From: an uncultured Bacilli bacterium
GTDB lineage: Bacteria > Bacillota_I > Bacilli_A > RFN20 > CAG-826
DNA: 64,000 nt
Reading direction: 5' to 3'
NCBI GenBank assembly: GCA_934140155.1
Contig: CAKPBC010000002.1
Location: 1-64,000 of the forward strand
Shown: positions 44,700-53,328 of the stretch, one piece after another
Layout of the letters: each line of letters starts with the position of its first letter
Numbering within the stretch: position 1 is the stretch's first letter
The notes under the pieces: generated by a model
Databases searched by the model: none
What the model saw: the letters and a program-made list of their open reading frames with translations, nothing else
Told to the model about the DNA's origin: nothing
Program-made: the position numbers and the translations under genes

Positions 44700-45716
44700 A
44701 TGAATGTAACAATTTCTAGCAAAACAGTTAATAACATCACTTTTGATATTATTGCTATCAAAAATGATATTAATTTCGAGATAAAATTAATTAATTACGG
44801 CGCCAAAATCCTATCAATAAAATATCCAGATAACAAAGGTAAAAATTCATCAGTTTTAAATTGTCCTAAAGATTTAAGTCACGTTTTATCTTACACAAAT
44901 AATTATGGCAGTACTATTGGTCCAGTCGCAGGAAGAATTAAAAATGGCGAATTCATTAGTAATAATATCCGTTATGAATTTGAAAAAAACGAAAAAGGAA
45001 ATTGTTTGCATTCTGGAAATGCTAATTTTGGATTTAAATTATTTTACTACAAAATAAAACAAGATAAAGAAAAGACTATGGTTACTTTTTTATGTAAACA
45101 TAGGCATGGTGATTCAGGATTCCCTGGAAATATTGAGGCTAACATTAGTTATATAATTTATAGCAAAAACAAGCAATTTGATATTGTTTTTGACGCAAAA
45201 ACAGATCGTAAATCTTTCATAAGTTTAACAAATCACATGTATTTTAATCTTAATGGAGGGTTTAAGCCAATCTATAATCATCAATTATATTTAAGATCAC
45301 ATCAATGCTATTCTATGAATGATGATTTAACATTAATCAAATTAGAAAACGCTCCTGATTTCTTAAATTTTAGCAAAGAACATACTTTAGATGTTATCAA
45401 AAACCCTTTAATTTATGATAAGCAAGAACATGGCATGGATCATGTCTTTGAACTTGATGATATTAATTTAGATGTACCTAGTGCAATTTTATATGACCCG
45501 GATACAAAAAGAAAGTTAACTTTATTTACCAATTATCCAGCAATTGTTGTGTATACTGATAATTATCCAGGTCATGTCTTAAATGCCGCTAATACGATGA
45601 ATGATGAGAATTTCGGAATTACATTTGAAACTGTTATCCCTACATTAGATTTAAATAGATTAACTTTTGATAAAGATACTAAGTATCAATTTATTACAAA
45701 ATATTTGTTTGATTAG
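44700..45716 (+). CDS. galM: Aldose 1-epimerase (mutarotase)
   Basis: 338 aa. Interconverts alpha and beta anomers of sugars, useful because phosphorylases and kinases take one anomer only. Motifs: GPVAGRIKNGEF, LHSGNANFGF, SLTNHMYFNLNGG, EHGMDHVF, and the C-terminal ITFETVIPTLD with the catalytic Glu. AAGGAG 10 bases upstream. It follows the ROK gene but behind a terminator, with a weak promoter of its own in the 60-base gap. Confidence 0.93.
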   Translation: MNVTISSKTVNNITFDIIAIKNDINFEIKLINYGAKILSIKYPDNKGKNSSVLNCPKDLSHVLSYTNNYGSTIGPVAGRIKNGEFISNNIRYEFEKNEKGNCLHSGNANFGFKLFYYKIKQDKEKTMVTFLCKHRHGDSGFPGNIEANISYIIYSKNKQFDIVFDAKTDRKSFISLTNHMYFNLNGGFKPIYNHQLYLRSHQCYSMNDDLTLIKLENAPDFLNFSKEHTLDVIKNPLIYDKQEHGMDHVFELDDINLDVPSAILYDPDTKRKLTLFTNYPAIVVYTDNYPGHVLNAANTMNDENFGITFETVIPTLDLNRLTFDKDTKYQFITKYLFD

Positions 45717-45737
45717 TAAACTAATAAAATCTTCTTA

Positions 45738-45765
45738 AACTGTGTCAATTTGATACAGTTTTTTT
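45738..45765 (+). terminator. Terminator of galM
   Basis: Nine-bp stem AACTGTGTC/GATACAGTT (one G-T wobble) followed by seven T. Confidence 0.8.
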
Positions 45766-45788
45766 CAAGAATGTATCAACGAAAAATA

Positions 45789-45810
45789 AAAAAGTCCGAT
45801 AATATCGGAC
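45789..45810 (-). terminator. Terminator after tRNA-Ile
   Basis: Perfect 7-bp stem GTCCGAT/ATCGGAC with 3-base loop and a T-run on the minus strand; nearly the same hairpin as after tRNA-Gly (6829-6854). Confidence 0.85.
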
Positions 45811-45822
45811 ATGATTTCGAAA

Positions 45823-45899
<77 letters not shown>

Positions 45900-45918
45900 A
45901 TTTCGTTTACGCTTAATT

Positions 45919-45947
45919 ATTCTAGTATAATTGTTAACTAAATGCAA
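45919..45947 (-). promoter_or_regulatory. Promoter of tRNA-Ile
   Basis: Minus strand: -35 TTGCAT (45947-45942), 17-base spacer, -10 TAGAAT (45924-45919). Confidence 0.6.
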
Positions 45948-45998
45948 GTGTTTTTTATTAAAAATAATTTTTTTCTGTGCATTAACAAAATTGCTATA

Positions 45999-46032
45999 TA
46001 AAAACCCACTTATCTTCAAAAACAAGTGGGTT
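45999..46032 (-). terminator. Terminator of the membrane-protein gene
   Basis: Perfect 9-bp stem AACCCACTT/AAGTGGGTT (46003-46011 with 46024-46032); a T-rich run follows on the minus strand. Confidence 0.8.
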
Positions 46033-46047
46033 ATATAAGTTTTAATT

Positions 46048-46911
46048 TTAAATATTTACAACAAAATAATCTACGCCAGATTCTTCGACGAATTTAAAAT
46101 CTGAAGCTCCTTTGTTTCTTAATGCATAAGCAAAACCTGGATTCTCTTCTTTACCAATCAAAGCACCTACAACGGTTTCTCCAACTTTCAAATTTAACGA
46201 TTCAGCACTTCCAAATTTGAACACTTTATCTAAAGTATTAAATAAATCATCTGTTCCGTCTTTATCTAAATTATTAATCGTTAATGATTGATGTTCGAGT
46301 TCATAAGCAAATGGTGTATCTTCTACTTTATTAATTTTCACTGTTGAAGAAACATAGAAATAATCCGGAACATATTTTTTTAAATATTTTAAAGGAAAAC
46401 CATTCATTTCATCTTTAACAGTGGCTAAATCCAAACGCACAACAATATTAAAATCCGTACTTCCATCGCTTGTGATATTGCTAAAGTCAATTTGTTTTAA
46501 TTCATAATTAATTGATTTATTACCAACAGATATAACTCCTTCAGTCTTTTGATAACTTACTTGATTAGCTAAAGCTCCTACTTGTTTATCACTTAATTTA
46601 ATAATTGCTTTCATGTCTTCTGGAAGATTTTCTAAGTTTACTACATAATTTTCTTCACTATATTCAATCATGTTTTCCACAGAGCTATTTACCATTCCTT
46701 GAACATCTTTCATATCATTGACTTTGTCAAAGGCTTCTGGGCATAGTTTTGATTCATCCACTTTCTCGCTTAATACTTTTAACTGTGAAACAGTATTAAA
46801 CAAATCTATACCATAATTGACACGAACATAAACATAACCACCAATAACCGCAACTGCGACAATTGCAACAATCGTTATAAGAAATGTTATTAATTTTTTT
46901 ATTAATTTCAT
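46048..46911 (-). CDS. Membrane-anchored extracytoplasmic protein, unknown function
   Basis: 287 aa: one N-terminal membrane helix (about 8-30, LITFLITIVAIVAVAVIGGYVYV) and an outer domain of mixed helix and strand with no recognised family. Start ATG 46911. Its promoter region (46912-46976: -10-like TATACT and upstream TTGAAT on the minus strand) stops exactly where the integrated element begins, so integration left the gene intact. Before integration it was the divergent neighbour of the NifU-type gene now at 61559. Confidence 0.75.
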   Translation of the reverse strand: MKLIKKLITFLITIVAIVAVAVIGGYVYVRVNYGIDLFNTVSQLKVLSEKVDESKLCPEAFDKVNDMKDVQGMVNSSVENMIEYSEENYVVNLENLPEDMKAIIKLSDKQVGALANQVSYQKTEGVISVGNKSINYELKQIDFSNITSDGSTDFNIVVRLDLATVKDEMNGFPLKYLKKYVPDYFYVSSTVKINKVEDTPFAYELEHQSLTINNLDKDGTDDLFNTLDKVFKFGSAESLNLKVGETVVGALIGKEENPGFAYALRNKGASDFKFVEESGVDYFVVNI

Positions 46912-46976
46912 AATCTTACCTACTTTCTACTTATAGTATATATTGTTTTGTGCTATATTCAATGCAAAAAATTGAT

Positions 46977-47004
46977 ATTATTAAAAGTTTAATTTTAAAT
47001 TTTG
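46977..47004. repeat. Left attachment repeat (attL core, 28 bp)
   Basis: Identical over 28 bp to 61477-61504; the bases on either side differ (T/C before, T/G after). Inside is an inverted repeat TTAAAA-GTTTAA-TTTTAA, an 11-6-11-like layout as in Xer dif sites, though the sequence does not match the usual dif consensus. Confidence 0.9.
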
Positions 47005-47013
47005 TTGGTTTGT

Positions 47014-47026
47014 CAATGATTTGTCC
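47014..47026. repeat. Attachment-site arm (left end of element)
   Basis: CAATGATTTGTCC, the imperfect reverse complement of GGACACATCAATTG at 61454-61467. Each lies exactly 9 bases from the 28-bp core, so in the circular form they flank it symmetrically. Confidence 0.5.
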
Positions 47027-47196
47027 TAAAAAAGTTTTTTAAAAGCCTTAAAATGCAAAACATTACTTATAAAGTAATAATTTCCAAAAAAAATTTAAAC
47101 ATTTTTTATAAATCTTACTTTTTGAGTACGACAAAAGGATTCCAGGTTAATTTCTGGAATTTTTTTATATATTCGTTTTTCGCTAGATCAGACTTT

Positions 47197-48174
47197 TTAT
47201 AAATTAAGTTGCTTTAATAACTTTTCACGCATTTCAAGTGGAGTAAGCCAAACCACTTTACCATCAATCGTAGACTTTAAAGCTCTAGTGCAAATGTTAT
47301 TAGACCGCTTAACATAAGCTTTCAATTGTTTGTTTAAATCATCTAGTGAATAGAATTTAAGCCAACTATAAAATCTTTCTTCATCATTTCTATGGCTTCG
47401 TTCAACTTTACCATTATGTTTTGGAGTACGTGGCTTAATAAGTTTATGTTCAATATTCAACTGAACACATAACTCATCAAATGGATGTACTTTATCATCA
47501 GAAGTGGAACGAATATAAGTAAACTCCTGGCCATTATCAGTTTGAATCATTTTTGGAGTGTAGCCAAAATACACTATTGCTCTTTTTACAAAATCAACAG
47601 TATTTTTTGCTGTTTGCTCATCATAAGCATATAAGAATCTTTCTCTTGTGGCCTCATCAATTATTGTGTATTGATAGAATTTTTTATCAAACGGAACCTT
47701 TTTAGTTCTACACTCATAAGGGACTACTTTAACATCCAATTGCATTTTAACGCCTATATTTTGTGGCGTGTCATATTTCTTTGGCTTTTCTCTAACTTTC
47801 TTTTTAACTTGGTCATAAAATCCATTCTTTCTCAAATATCGATACAAAGATGTGGGATTGCGGCAATAAGCATATTTTAATCGAAGTTTGGAATATAACT
47901 CATTAAATCCTATTCCTGGATTTCTTTTTATTATGGCCAGAATATGTTTCTTTTCTTCATCGGTATGACGATTCTTATTCGGAGTATGTGGAGTATGACT
48001 TTTATTTTTTAAACTTTCAACACTTCCATCAAATTGCTTTTTCCACCTTCGTAATGATCTAGTGGAACAATGGTAACGATGTGCTACAAATTCTGGAGTT
48101 TCTGTTTTCAACAAATTCAATGCGTATTTCTTTTCACTTTCATTGAAAGGTCGATTATAAGTATAAGTCTTCAT
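47197..48174 (-). CDS. DDE transposase/integrase (IS481/IS3-like)
   Basis: 325 aa from ATG 48174 with GAGGTG upstream, the same site type as the phage genes. N-terminal helix-turn-helix (HRYHCSTRSLRRWKKQF), second HTH region, then an rve-type catalytic core with Asp in MQLDVKVVPYE, Asp in IQTDNGQEFTYI and Glu in GKVERSHRNDEERF. It lies inside the element boundaries. Spiroplasma plectroviruses also carry DDE transposases used for integration, so this may be the element's integrase rather than a later insertion sequence. Weak inverted ends (CTTTTT.AGTAC, 47118 and 48313) are seen. Confidence 0.85.
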   Translation of the reverse strand: MKTYTYNRPFNESEKKYALNLLKTETPEFVAHRYHCSTRSLRRWKKQFDGSVESLKNKSHTPHTPNKNRHTDEEKKHILAIIKRNPGIGFNELYSKLRLKYAYCRNPTSLYRYLRKNGFYDQVKKKVREKPKKYDTPQNIGVKMQLDVKVVPYECRTKKVPFDKKFYQYTIIDEATRERFLYAYDEQTAKNTVDFVKRAIVYFGYTPKMIQTDNGQEFTYIRSTSDDKVHPFDELCVQLNIEHKLIKPRTPKHNGKVERSHRNDEERFYSWLKFYSLDDLNKQLKAYVKRSNNICTRALKSTIDGKVVWLTPLEMREKLLKQLNL

Positions 48175-48808
48175 TTTTTTCACCTCATTTATTCAAAAAA
48201 ATTATCAAATGACCGTTAGATATAGCCCTTAAAACAAGTCACGCGCGCAATGCGCACGTGATGGGCTATATCCACACTTTTATCCTATAATCCGACCATA
48301 TGTACTAAAAAAGGCAATCGCTAGACCGCTTGATTTGCCTTTTTTTTATACGTACAAAAATTATGTTTATATGTGGAAATAAAAACACGCAAAAAAAGTC
48401 AATGATATAGGAATCCTATTATCAATGCTTTCTTTTTGCGCGTCACCCCATTTCTTTTTTTAGTTTAAGCATAAAAAAAGCGCTTTGCAAGAGCGTTTCT
48501 ATTATATCACTATTGTGATATTTTTTTTAAAAACACGACTAGACACGGCTTTTTTTCTTTTTTAAGCCACCGCATTTTGTTTCAACTATCTTCGCTTGTA
48601 AATAGCTGCCCTACGGCGTCTCGCTACGCTTGTCTACCAGATTTTTTTTATAAAAAATCCTTTTACAAACTTGATAGTTTAAATGCTTTTTATGTGTCTC
48701 AAAAAACAAAAAAAATGAAATTTTGGCGGGGCTTTTTTAAGACTTCTTGGAGTAGCACTCCAAACCGCATAAGTTTCATTTTTACGAGATTAGAAAGGTG
48801 GTACGATT
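48175..48808. other. Folded intergenic region, candidate replication origin/packaging signal
   Basis: About 630 bases with dense inverted repeats and GC-rich patches unlike the rest. (1) GATATAGCCC (48219-48228) with GGGCTATATC (48263-48272), enclosing a 10-bp stem TCACGCGCGC/GCGCACGTGA (48239-48248, 48252-48261). (2) A T-tailed hairpin around 48306-48347. (3) A long imperfect hairpin of about 60 bases centred near 48412 with ends ACGC/GCGT. (4) GC-rich TACGGCGTCTCGCTACG near 48612-48628. (5) TTGGAG/CTCCAA (48747-48763) inside an outer imperfect stem (48716-48729 with 48765-48778). No gene is convincing here. Lies between the transposase and a plus-strand gene. Confidence 0.65.
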
Positions 48809-49093
48809 ATGCAAAAAGTAGAACGTTACAAAATGTGTGTCATTGTTAACAAACAAGTTTTTATTGATGTACATGAAATTACACTTTCATATTATAATCA
48901 GCTTATGATTATATGTACTAAAGCAGTAAAAGAAGTGGATGATGTGTGGAATCAATGGCAAAAAATCACAATGCAAAAATGTCATTATGATTTTGAACAA
49001 TATAATGTGGATAAAACTATTTTTACGCTAGGTTTTACACGTGTTTTCTTAATCAAAGAAACATGTAATGATACATATGTTTTTCTTAATTAG
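48809..49093 (+). CDS. Small protein of unknown function, only plus-strand gene of the element
   Basis: 94 aa, start ATG 48809 with AAAGGTGG 8 bases upstream. Residues 8-40 look like beta-alpha, and three Cys are scattered. No family recognised. It runs towards the rep gene and their stop codons overlap by 8 bases, so antisense interference with rep transcription is possible. It may be an early regulator, but nothing in the sequence proves it. Confidence 0.65.
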   Translation: MQKVERYKMCVIVNKQVFIDVHEITLSYYNQLMIICTKAVKEVDDVWNQWQKITMQKCHYDFEQYNVDKTIFTLGFTRVFLIKETCNDTYVFLN

Positions 49094-50090
49094 TGGCAAT
49101 TCCTAATTGTTTATTAAGCAATATTAAAGGAGTGTCAATCATAACATAATACGGCGAATCTTTGCTCAATTTACAAATTGCTGCACCTTCAAAATCAAGT
49201 AAACACATAACATCACTTTTTATTCCTCTGGAGTAAACAATTCTTTCATTGCTTTTTCCAATGTATTTTAATATGTAATTTAAAGCTGTAGCAAAAGTAA
49301 AATCATTTTTGCTAATTACTTTAAAATCGTTTCTGCCAATCCTCTTTGTAAAGTCATCATTAATAAATGCTGTGGCTATTTTATGACTTGTTGTATCATA
49401 ATACTTTAATTCTTCTAAATTACCGACCATTTCACCTTGTGGCACATAAATCAATCCATGAAAATGCAAACGCCCAGTTTTTGAACGTTCAAAAGCACCC
49501 ATATATAACCAATTTTTTCTTTTATGTAAGTTTTGAAGCTTTTGTTTAAGCACTTTAACAAATGATTCTTCATTATGTTTTTTATCATCATAAGTGAAAG
49601 TGACAAAGTAATTCCAATCATTATTAAAAGCTTTGCGTTTAAATGTTAATTTACGCGCTTTTAAATTACTTGATTGTCTATTGATAAATTTATCAACATA
49701 ATAATCCGCAATTGTGGTTAAATCTTCTGATTGTGCTTCAAAATATTCTTTATATTTCTTATTAGAATCTATATGATCCAGAAGAAGTTCTTTCATTTCA
49801 TTTACTTTTAATTTTCCTTTTTCATTTTTTAAATTTTCTTTGTTATCAACGTATATTTGTTTCAGTTCTGTTTCAATTTCTTTTTTAGTTCCTTCTAGTT
49901 TCTTTTTTCCTTTACTTCCAAACGGATATTTTTCTTTATACCATTCATTTATAAAACATGATTTTCTTTCAAATCCTAAATCTTCTTCTGATGTTTCCGC
50001 GATTACTCTTGGTGAATACATCGTTACATTCTTATAAGGTTGTGCAAGACGATTGAAACCGTCAAACCTTACTTTACATAGTTGATACAT
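49086..50090 (-). CDS. Rolling-circle replication initiator (HUH endonuclease)
   Basis: 334 aa. The HUH fold motifs are in order: motif 1 YFVTFTYDD (161-169), motif 2 GRLHFHGLIYVP with H209-F-H211, motif 3 NYILKYIGKS with Y272/Y276 and K279 as candidate nicking tyrosine and helper. This nicks one strand at the origin and starts single-strand synthesis, as in filamentous phages, microviruses and small plasmids. The N-terminal 140 residues are helical and charged, without a recognised domain. GAGGTA before the start. Last gene of the minus-strand array; the candidate origin is 280 bases further on. Confidence 0.9.
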   Translation of the reverse strand: MYQLCKVRFDGFNRLAQPYKNVTMYSPRVIAETSEEDLGFERKSCFINEWYKEKYPFGSKGKKKLEGTKKEIETELKQIYVDNKENLKNEKGKLKVNEMKELLLDHIDSNKKYKEYFEAQSEDLTTIADYYVDKFINRQSSNLKARKLTFKRKAFNNDWNYFVTFTYDDKKHNEESFVKVLKQKLQNLHKRKNWLYMGAFERSKTGRLHFHGLIYVPQGEMVGNLEELKYYDTTSHKIATAFINDDFTKRIGRNDFKVISKNDFTFATALNYILKYIGKSNERIVYSRGIKSDVMCLLDFEGAAICKLSKDSPYYVMIDTPLILLNKQLGIATN

Positions 50091-50119
50091 ATTTTTTTTA
50101 CCTCATTTTCGACTTATTT

Positions 50120-52237
50120 TTATTTAAATAGATTGTTAGTTAATCTAGCAATGAAATATGAATTTTCCATCATTAATTCTTCTAGCATTGCTCTTTCTGT
50201 TTTAAATTCAATTATGTCATCTAAGCCATAATTAGATAGTATTGCTTTATCTCTAAAGAATCCACTAAAGGAATCTGTGGTAAAGCGTTTTGAATAAGTC
50301 TTTTTATGACTTATTACATATTTTTGTTTTTTAATATCACCATCTAGTGTTCCACGTTCACTCTCAATTTCTAAAATATGAAATCCAAATGTGTTTGTTA
50401 AACACATATAACGCTTATTTAAGCGTGAAACTAGATTTTTGAACAAATATATTAATAATGTGTTATCGCTTCTAAAATAGCGGTATTGATAATATAATGA
50501 CGTATATTTTGATATTACAAAGTCATAAATAATTTCATCTATTCCAAATAGCATTAATGGAACTTTAATTTCACTTTTATTCACGATATGAATTATCTTT
50601 TCATTTAATTCTCTTGCGTCGCTTCCTAAAGATTCTGGACGTTGTTCATCACAAATAATTTTTATAAATGGAAAATTACCAACAGTGGCGCAGTGCCTAA
50701 CCATTTTAATCCAATCATTCCAACCATCATTTTTTGGATTAGCGGTTAAATCGGATTTCTTTATTTCTTTGTTATCAAGCATATTACCACGTTCTTTACC
50801 AATTTCAGTTACAACAACTATACCAAATTCAAAAGCGTTACTTAATTCATTATTTGCCACCATTTTAGTACCAAGTCTTAACATATCTTGGTCCAAAATG
50901 TGCGCATGACGTGAATATGATTCCATATATTGCGGATTGCTTTTAAATAGGTTTGTTTGCCACATTGGAAAGTTTCCTAAATCGCTTAAAACATTATCTT
51001 CTCTAATACTATAATTACTAATTAATAACGAGCTTTGAATTATATAAATTAAATATAATTGCGCATATTCTTGTAACATTTCAAAAATAGATATTTCTTT
51101 AAGTCCATCATAATATGTAAGCTTATCTTCGTATTTAAAAGATTGTTTTAATTTTGATGGCCTTTTTATTTTGGCGGCCACATAATTTCTAGCTGTGGCT
51201 AAATTATAAATTTTATGCTTACGAAATGCTTCTTTTAATTGATTTTCAAACTTTTGAAAAGGAAAGTTCGGAAACATTAATTCTCTATCCATAAGCATTT
51301 GAAATGCTTTATCTCTAAACATAATTGATTGACTTATCGCCATATCAGTTAACATTGTTGTTTTGCCTTTTCCTGGTTCACCGCAAATCATTGTGGATAT
51401 ACCAGTATCATTAATAAATCCGCGATTTTTAAGTTCATTGTGTTCTAATATTGCATAACCCATTTTTTCACGGATTTTATTAAATACAACAAATCCTAAA
51501 ACAATCCAGACAATTAAAGGAACAAACGCAAACATTGGTATTAGATCTAATAATAATTTATAAAATTGAAATGGTATATTTATAAAATCAAAAGACATTA
51601 CAAAATAGAAGTAAAATGAGAAAAACTCTATGGTAATTGTGAAAAAATTAAAATATAAACAGAACAAACATGCCCATATAAGCATAAAGAAACGATGATT
51701 TAATAAATAATTAACAAAGCTTAATACATAGTTCTTAATTGGTTTATATACATTGGCTTTCATTTTCTTATATAGCTTTAATGGTTTAGAATCAACATCA
51801 CAACTAAGTCCATTATAAGAAAAGTACTTTTTAAACATAATATAAAAGATTAAAAAGAGTGGCATTACTAATAATAAAATTTGTGAAAAATTAGCAACGA
51901 ATAATAATACATCACTAAAATAATTACTAATTGTTTCACCATTTACCATTGATGTAAACACTATTTCGAAATATGCTCCAAAGGCTTTAAAATTAAAGAA
52001 ATTAAGTATCAATTCTGGATGTGCTATATCGAAATTACCCACCTTTGTGACAGTTGGTATTAAATTACATTTAAGTCCAAATAATTCACAGAAATAAAAA
52101 TAAGCTGATAAACCAAAATCTTTTATTGATTCCCAAATTCTTATGTACGAGCGGGTAAAAATAAAAGATAAACTTAATACGCAAATGGTTAAAACAATAC
52201 ATATAATCAGTTTATCTTTTTCTTTTATTTTTTTCAT
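50120..52237 (-). CDS. Zot-like morphogenesis ATPase with N-terminal membrane domain
   Basis: 705 aa. Hydrophobic segments near 10-28, 108-135, 182-215 and 232-252 precede a P-loop ATPase with Walker A GEPGKGKTT (286-294) and Walker B FGIVVVTEIGKE (471-482), followed by a C-terminal part with EIESERGTLDG. Zot/gpI proteins push the single-stranded DNA through the cell envelope and swap the replication coat for virion coat. Here the membrane part is at the N-terminus with several spans, in contrast to the single central span of M13 gpI. GAGGTGATAAT before ATG. Alternative: a conjugation-type coupling ATPase, but no relaxase or T4SS genes are near. Confidence 0.82.
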   Translation of the reverse strand: MKKIKEKDKLIICIVLTICVLSLSFIFTRSYIRIWESIKDFGLSAYFYFCELFGLKCNLIPTVTKVGNFDIAHPELILNFFNFKAFGAYFEIVFTSMVNGETISNYFSDVLLFVANFSQILLLVMPLFLIFYIMFKKYFSYNGLSCDVDSKPLKLYKKMKANVYKPIKNYVLSFVNYLLNHRFFMLIWACLFCLYFNFFTITIEFFSFYFYFVMSFDFINIPFQFYKLLLDLIPMFAFVPLIVWIVLGFVVFNKIREKMGYAILEHNELKNRGFINDTGISTMICGEPGKGKTTMLTDMAISQSIMFRDKAFQMLMDRELMFPNFPFQKFENQLKEAFRKHKIYNLATARNYVAAKIKRPSKLKQSFKYEDKLTYYDGLKEISIFEMLQEYAQLYLIYIIQSSLLISNYSIREDNVLSDLGNFPMWQTNLFKSNPQYMESYSRHAHILDQDMLRLGTKMVANNELSNAFEFGIVVVTEIGKERGNMLDNKEIKKSDLTANPKNDGWNDWIKMVRHCATVGNFPFIKIICDEQRPESLGSDARELNEKIIHIVNKSEIKVPLMLFGIDEIIYDFVISKYTSLYYQYRYFRSDNTLLIYLFKNLVSRLNKRYMCLTNTFGFHILEIESERGTLDGDIKKQKYVISHKKTYSKRFTTDSFSGFFRDKAILSNYGLDDIIEFKTERAMLEELMMENSYFIARLTNNLFK

Positions 52238-52249
52238 ATTATCACCTCA

Positions 52250-52642
52250 TTAAAATGGCAAAGTTTGTGTTCTTTTTTCTTCTTCCTCAAGCCTTGTCAT
52301 ATACTTATCTTCTAAAAATAACATTAATGAATTAACAAATGTTTTATAATTGATTAAATCATTAATTTTTGTTGAATCACTAGCGGTTGAATACTTAGTG
52401 ATTACATAATTTTTCTTACCTTCTATCCTTATTTCATTTTTTTCAAATAGTCCAATTAATAGACGAATAAAATCATATTCTGTTTTTTCTTCTTTAATTA
52501 CGATGATTCTATATAATCTATCAACAAAATAATCTTCATCTAAAATAAATACTTTTGATTCTGGTTCTTTAAGTATTTTCACTTGTATTTTAAAATTACG
52601 GAAAAACGGCTTTTTAAATGGAGAATAAATAGGTTGTCGCAT
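52250..52642 (-). CDS. Element protein of unknown function
   Basis: 130 aa. The start at 52642 (MRQPIYSPFKKPFF) is chosen because AAGGAGATTCTAATT precedes it, inside the end of the previous gene whose stop is 3 bases away; the longer frame to 52672 would overlap it. Mixed alpha/beta, no motif recognised. Sits directly before the Zot-like gene, so may assist assembly. Confidence 0.7.
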   Translation of the reverse strand: MRQPIYSPFKKPFFRNFKIQVKILKEPESKVFILDEDYFVDRLYRIIVIKEEKTEYDFIRLLIGLFEKNEIRIEGKKNYVITKYSTASDSTKINDLINYKTFVNSLMLFLEDKYMTRLEEEEKRTQTLPF

Positions 52643-52644
52643 AA

Positions 52645-52896
52645 TTAGAATCTCCTTAATCCTAATATGCAATAATCTTCATTTAAGCCATATTCTGGAA
52701 CGTTTTTCAAAATATAAGTTATTTCATATAAATACTTACTAGACTTAGAATAATTTTGACCATTGGTATCAACAAATCTAATTAAATCATTTACTTGATA
52801 GTCTCTATCATTTTTTCTTAATTCAAATGTTTTTAATCCTTTTTCAACATCTTTTAAATACTTTTCTCTTATTTTTAATACATGTAATTTATTCAT
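52645..52896 (-). CDS. ASCH/PUA-like small protein (DUF3850 type)
   Basis: 83 aa from ATG 52896 (AAGGTG upstream). The pattern 'HVLKIREKYLKDVEKGLKTF' then 'ELRKNDRDYQVNDLIRF' ... 'YEITYILKNVPEYGL..DYCILGL' matches the DUF3850 family of the ASCH/PUA-like superfamily, common in phages of Gram-positive bacteria and thought to bind RNA or modified nucleotides. Role here unknown. Confidence 0.8.
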   Translation of the reverse strand: MNKLHVLKIREKYLKDVEKGLKTFELRKNDRDYQVNDLIRFVDTNGQNYSKSSKYLYEITYILKNVPEYGLNEDYCILGLRRF

Positions 52897-52906
52897 TATT
52901 TTCACC

Positions 52907-53272
52907 TTATTTCTTTAATAGATTTTCATTATAGAAGTACATATTAAATGTTGATGAATACGTATGATCAGAATCTAAAAAAGCAAGCTTTATTGTTTTA
53001 TCATTTTCATCTGTTAATATTGCTATTCCGTTATCATAGCTAATATCAATTGAACGATAATATGTTTCTTTTACATAAAATACTACATAATCTTCACTAT
53101 CAAAGAAGAAGTAGTTTTCTCTATTCTTACTTCGATAAGTTACGCCAACTACATCATTAAGCTTAATGTTTCGTTTGGATGTAAAACGAAAAAAAGAAAA
53201 AGAAACATACCCAATTAATAGTGAAATTAGGCATATTCCTAATATGTACAACGCTTTTTTGCTCTTTTTCAT
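52907..53272 (-). CDS. Small membrane-anchored protein of the element
   Basis: 121 aa from ATG 53272 (GAGGTG upstream; a GTG three codons earlier is inside the site). One N-terminal membrane helix (about 8-30, LYILGICLISLLIGYVSFSFF), then an outer beta-rich domain of about 90 residues. No family recognised. Could be a minor virion or envelope protein. Confidence 0.7.
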   Translation of the reverse strand: MKKSKKALYILGICLISLLIGYVSFSFFRFTSKRNIKLNDVVGVTYRSKNRENYFFFDSEDYVVFYVKETYYRSIDISYDNGIAILTDENDKTIKLAFLDSDHTYSSTFNMYFYNENLLKK

Positions 53273-53328
53273 AGAAATCACCTCATTTTCTACTTGACTT
53301 TTTATTTGATTTTGATATATTTATTGAT

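Noticed and set aside
46977..47004. Match of the 28-bp repeat to the classical dif site
   Set aside because: Only length and symmetry fit; the right-half consensus TTATGTTAAAT/TTATGTAAACT is not present, so dif identity is left as a hypothesis.
47150..47170. T-tailed hairpin ATTCCAG/CTGGAAT as terminator of the transposase
   Set aside because: The T-run is on the plus strand, opposite to the transposase, so at most it stops plus-strand transcripts; not listed as its terminator.
48577..48849. A 90-codon plus-strand frame in the hairpin region
   Set aside because: No ribosome binding site, crosses several inverted repeats and overlaps the better supported gene at 48809.
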